A DNA stretch of 64,000 nucleotides from Adiantum capillus-veneris (lineage: Eukaryota; Streptophyta; Polypodiopsida; Polypodiales; Pteridaceae), in assembly GCA_014529385.2 (NCBI GenBank), contig CM043971.1:96314382-96378381 (forward strand), in the 5' to 3' direction. Positions 63,257 through 64,000 of this stretch are shown here, in pieces. Position numbers and translations under genes: made by a program. The first letter of the stretch is position 1; each line of letters begins with the position of its first letter. Under the pieces are notes generated by a model. That model was not told the origin of the DNA and did no database searches. It worked only from the letters and a program-made list of their open reading frames with translations.

Positions 63257-64000
63257 TGGGCAACCCACCTAAAGCATGCAGTGTGCAGAAGGAAAGAGAT
63301 GAAGCTTTTGTACATAGCCTGTACATACAGTTATGGTTTTGTGAGTACTTTTAATCGTCAGTTGGTGTGCTAGTTTTAAAGTTCTGTACATATGCTGGTG
63401 GGAAATGATGGTGCAGCCAAAGGTGGTCGAAGCTAGCAGATGGTCTATGCTAGGCAGGGGCAGTAGTTGAGTGCAGTGCAGAAGGCTCGGGCACGTGCTA
63501 AGGCCCTTGGTAGCCAAAGGATAGCGGGAATGCATGCTTGAAGCAGCTTTTTAGGCCAAAAGTGCTACGGGGTGGTGTGGATGGGATGGCAGGTCAAGGT
63601 GTTTGAAATGCCAAATCAGTATCCTAAAATGTAGTGCTCAGTGTGCTCTAGAAGCCGGTCGAGATGGCTCGTCAAACGGAGCCTCGGTGCTCTAGATATT
63701 GTAGTTTAAAGAACGAGTGTGTAGCAGATCCCCGACGCACAAGTGGCCCGGGTTGGTGTCAGTGTATACATGTGTAGTGCTCGAGTTGTGGAGCATGCAT
63801 GTCTTCTCGGAATGCGAATCAGAGCTCTGGATAGTAAGATATGGTCAGTTGAATTTTTTCTGGGGGTCGGGTCTGAGCTCATTTGACCGCAGTGGAAAAT
63901 GTGCCATCTGGCATCTTTGGAGCCTCGCAAAGATTCTCAAAGGTAGTATGCACTATGTGGAGTTAGTCAAAATTGACCGCGTGTAATTCTGAGCCCCGAG
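63257..64000 (+). mobile_element. Start of a 3' LTR, cut by the window end
   Basis: It begins TGGGCAACCCACC after the PPT and has no coding content. The second LTR is not in the window, so the assignment rests on TG start and position. Confidence 0.5.

Overview
The window is repeat-dominated nuclear DNA of a land plant. Nearly all of it is nested, broken LTR retrotransposons (Ty3/gypsy, including a chromovirus, and Ty1/copia), with LINE remnants, a MITE, fold-back DNA, long (GA)n/(TA)n microsatellites and one pentatricopeptide-repeat (PPR) pseudogene. I found no intact host gene, tRNA or rRNA. Plant-type primer sites (tRNA-Asp-like TGGCGCCGCTGCCGGGGA and tRNA-iMet-like TGGTATYAGAGC) together with a PPR relic place it in plants. 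The size and disorder of the repeats would suit a large genome such as a fern's, but that is only a guess.

Layout. 1-1.9 kb: microsatellites and a CACTA-like terminus. 1.9-5.1 kb (+): the 3' part of a gypsy element ('family A') with three zinc knuckles, a triplicated polypurine tract and a cut LTR. 5.1-8.6 kb (-): another gypsy element's 3' LTR, integrase and RNase H. 9.5-25.0 kb (-): a family-A element (5' LTR 24114-25015, PBS, a 2.9-kb leader full of a 20-bp palindrome, gag) whose gag is split by a Ty1/copia element (11069-20970, TSD CTCAT). The copia integrase is itself split by a young non-autonomous LTR element (13214-18479, TSD TGACC, LTRs identical by eye) that encodes only a retropepsin with W-[VI]-P-K repeats.

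25-36 kb: a PPR pseudogene split by a chromovirus (26536-34680, TSD AACAA) that carries an internal inversion, then a LINE 3' end. 36-42.6 kb: mostly non-coding, with a 177-bp tandem repeat, a GTGATCAC cluster, a long (TA)n tract, a LINE ORF1-like relic and a chromovirus scrap.

42.6-58.4 kb (-): what looks like one very large gypsy element. It reads 5' LTR (57423-58372), palindrome-bearing leader, gag, protease, RT, RNase H, tandem H2C2 fingers, integrase, a second retropepsin plus WxPK ORF, another palindrome-bearing spacer, then a long coiled-coil ORF ('ORF X'). A chromovirus-type solo LTR (54340-55907, TSD ATAAA) sits in its leader ORF. 58.4-62.1 kb repeats the ORF X end, PPT, LTR and leader, so related copies are joined in tandem; one LTR copy carries a 370-bp MITE that the other lacks. 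62.1-64 kb (+): a different gypsy integrase, PPT and the start of a 3' LTR.

The most unusual content is (1) element-specific 20-24 bp palindromes repeated in leader regions of two gypsy families, sharing a central ATCGYGAT-like core, (2) the retropepsin-WxPK ORF, found downstream of integrase in one element and as the only ORF of another, and (3) ORF X, a coiled-coil ORF that ends next to the PPT and LTR.
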